17,748 nucleotides of DNA from Rostrohypoxylon terebratum (lineage: Eukaryota; Ascomycota; Sordariomycetes; Xylariales; Hypoxylaceae): assembly GCA_022497145.1 (NCBI GenBank), contig MU386086.1, forward strand, positions 1-17,748, in the 5' to 3' direction. The notes under the pieces are model-generated. The model made no database searches and had not been told where the DNA came from. It saw nothing but the letters and a program-made list of their open reading frames with translations. The stretch's first letter is position 1, and the number at the start of each line of letters is the position of its first letter. The position numbers were made by a program, and so were the translations under genes. This document shows, piece by piece, positions 15,188 to 17,748 of the stretch.

Positions 15188-17748
15188 TATAATGCTTGCA
15201 TTACATGATGCAGCCTCAGGATAAATTAGGGGGGGTCGATTTAGCAAAATGACAAATCTTCCCAACGACACGAGCTGAAGACGGGATGACTTACATCTAT
15301 CCCACAGGAGGATGCGACGGCGCCGAGAGGCGAGCGAACGTAAGACATCGCCATGTTCGTCGCTTAGGCGCTGCTCGCCGCTTATAGCATAACAACTTAC
15401 CCACCTTCGCCCGCGACGCGTCGTCTTTCGAACTCTTCCGGGCGGGGTACGCAGACCGCGAATGCACAGGCCCCTCGCACGATCGTAACGATTGTTCTCC
15501 TCAACGAACCACTCTTATGCCGCCTCGAGAGCTGGATCGCGCACATGCAAGCAATGCCGGCGTCAGAATGGAAAGAGATATCAGAGACGACATCGCATTG
15601 CCGGCACAACCCGATCGTGGCACAGCAGTTCGAGACTACACGGAAAGCACGAGAACCAACTCGACCGTAAGGAACACCCGCCTGTAGCGCGAAGACGGGC
15701 CGTCCTGGCGCATCTAAGTTAACTCAACCCTCCATGTAAGGGCGGGCGGATAAGGGGAAGCGCTGTGGCGAATTTCAAAAGATTTGTGTCTTGTCCCAAC
15801 ATGCTGCACAGGGGCGGGTCAGGATAGAAGTTTGCATGAGCGCTACTCGCTTACCATAGTGCCAAACCCGCGTTCGCGCATGCACGTGTGCTGGCAGAAG
15901 TTCTAGAAGATCAAGGACGGTTCTGCTGCAGGCGGGATGCTAGATATCTCGGCTTTCTTCGTCCAATTGATGCTCTGGGCCCTGGGGCGGGTGAATCCCA
16001 ACGGCAAGGTTCTTGGAACCTGTGACTGCCGATCGTTCATACTGTTGTGCTATTTTAGGATGTCAGAGCCGGGAATTATTCTCGTGGCAAGGGGCTCTAG
16101 GTACTTGGATAGAATCTACGAAGTCCAGACCCTAGTTTATACTTGTGGGTGATGGGTCCTATGCAAAAGACATCTAGACTCAACGTGGCGGCTTAAAGAG
16201 CACTCACTTCCCTTGCGGTGATTACATCTTCTCGGTGTTCGTGTATCAGATGTGAGATGAAGCTTACCATTAAGCAAATTTATCAGTTGATCCCAAGATT
16301 TAGGCTTCTTTCATGCCTATTCTTACCCAAACCTGTTATTACAATAAACATGATGCCTGATTGTTACCTGCGAGCTGCCGGTAAACCGACCTAGTAATTA
16401 GCATGGGATATAAAAGCATTACTCATTTGCCCCTTATATCCAAGGCCAAGTGTAAGAGGAGTCAGTTAGCGATGCCAAGAGAACAAGAACTAGGCGTGAT
16501 CTGCCATTCTTTGTCGGCTGAGTTCTATCATAGTAAACTTTATATACCTAATTATGTATCTATAATGAAAAGCAGGTAACATTTATTGAATTTTTTCATT
16601 GATCTCATCTCGAGAACCATCGTAAACTCCCACCGTTAGCTGTTAGAGCAACATGCATAGTTCAAATAGCTACTACGTATCTTGCCATCTGCGGGGCTCT
16701 TGATAGATCCATTATTATAGGCCCCTAGACACACCAGATAACCTACCTCCTGGAGAATCTCAATCGTTTTTCCGTAGAATATGAGATCTCGGAATATGAG
16801 CCTTTGAATGGCATGGTAACCTCTGTCTGTCCATCATATATTCTCAGGGGTAAGTCTTGTATAGACATCGTTCCATCTGCCGAATATTGATTGCACAACC
16901 TTCTTGGCGTGTGTTAAGATCGTGACAGATTCCCTCCGTAACTTGAGTTATGCCAAGACTATATCATTGATCATTGGTCTCCGAGAAAATGGATGTCTTA
17001 TGAATGATTGTTAGTCTCTACCGAGTAAATATTAGCTTGAACGGCAAGTATTTCTTAAGGAGGTGATTTGTGAACTTTGAGTGGGCTGATTGGAAGAAAT
17101 TTACCTACATAGTAGTACCTACCATGACCAGAAATAGAACTACGCCGGTCACGTCGATGGTAGGATTGAGACCTACCTGCTGCTAATATTGTTTCACGAC
17201 AGTAGCTAGATTCTCAAGGAAAGCCTAATGGGCTGATGGATATATGATTAGCAAACCTAATGACATCTAATTGGTTCCTCTCAGTCTTAGACTACCACAG
17301 TAACCCAACCCAAAATCATCGGTACTATATTTATTGCCGGAGATTCAAAGACCCCGTAACATGTGAGTTTGTACGTGATTAACTTGGCTAATGCCTACTA
17401 GGTACTTATATAACATCGCGAGTTGCTTAGATAACAGAACCATCCTTGGCTGTCTGCATAGCGCGTTTCTAGCTAAAAGTCCAGTCTAGTTCTGCGAGCT
17501 AGCAAGTAGGTTATAGAGTGACAAATTGTATACTATCCAGCTCTAAAGCAGCGGTTAAGGATGGCGGTGATCTCTATTTCTATTCTCCAATGTAATTACA
17601 ACGCTTTTAAATCTACCTGATCTCTACTCGCTAATAAAAAGTACGGATTAATCCATAAGCTAACATACCAGTATGCGCACATACCAGGTGCGGTCCACTT
17701 ACCATTTTTGACAAATCCTTAATATCACCACCACCTTCAAAATTTAAT

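Larger units (their letters stand above)
13818..17748. other. 3.9-kb right-hand stretch with no supported gene
   Basis: No family could be recognised in any frame. Open frames are short: minus 14632-14919 (true ATG, 95 aa), 14980-15201 and 15397-15609, and plus 15492-15722 and 15937-16152. None shows a domain, and none joins plausibly to another across an intron that I could define. Base use is uneven: 14950-15720 is GC-richer and has G tracts, while 16150-17748 is AT-rich with many short TAGGTA/TACCTA words. No tRNA arms, terminal inverted repeats, long terminal repeats or transposase signatures were seen. The 3' UTR of the P450 gene occupies the first few hundred bases. Confidence 0.5.

Noticed and set aside
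1..17748. CRISPR arrays, insertion sequences, LTR or TIR transposons
   Set aside because: No regularly spaced repeats, transposase or reverse transcriptase motifs, or long terminal repeats were found by eye; only short simple repeats and palindromes are present.

Overview
The window looks like nuclear DNA of a filamentous ascomycete, probably a Sordariomycete-like mould. It has compact protein genes broken by 50-170 nt GT-AG introns, most with CTNAC-type branch sites, closely spaced genes on both strands, and typical fungal families. The species cannot be told from sequence alone. No gene is visibly cut by either window edge.

Layout. 1-694: no gene seen. 695-1804 (+): single-exon MBOAT/wax-synthase-like membrane acyltransferase. 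2040-2843 (-): two-exon ankyrin protein resembling YAR1, the Rps3 chaperone. 3428-5022 (-): SPO11, the meiotic double-strand-break transesterase. It is spread over seven short exons and is not visible as one ORF; I rebuilt it as 409 aa. 5656-8108 (+): oxidosqualene cyclase (lanosterol synthase, ERG7-like), three exons, 766 aa. It diverges from SPO11 across a 633-nt shared promoter region. 8907-10565 (+): SGT1, a TPR-CS-SGS co-chaperone, two exons, 533 aa. 12074-13817 (+): microsomal cytochrome P450, three exons, 540 aa. 13818-17748: about 3.9 kb with no gene I can support.

How the genes relate. Three are housekeeping or cell-cycle genes (YAR1, SPO11, SGT1). ERG7 makes the first cyclic sterol precursor. 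The P450 and the membrane acyltransferase are of types that often decorate terpenoids, so a loose triterpenoid or sterol tailoring neighbourhood is possible. The interleaved housekeeping genes and the lanosterol-type C-terminal motif of the cyclase argue more for ordinary synteny.

Most notable points: the hidden seven-exon SPO11; a cyclase active-site motif reading DCISE rather than DCTAE, with the usual His after Pro replaced by Lys; an NLS-like N-terminal extension on that cyclase; a near-perfect hairpin just after its stop codon; a 19-bp quasi-palindrome in the SPO11/ERG7 promoter; and a dispersed intergenic TAGGTACCTA-type motif. I found no clear evidence of a wholly new system.
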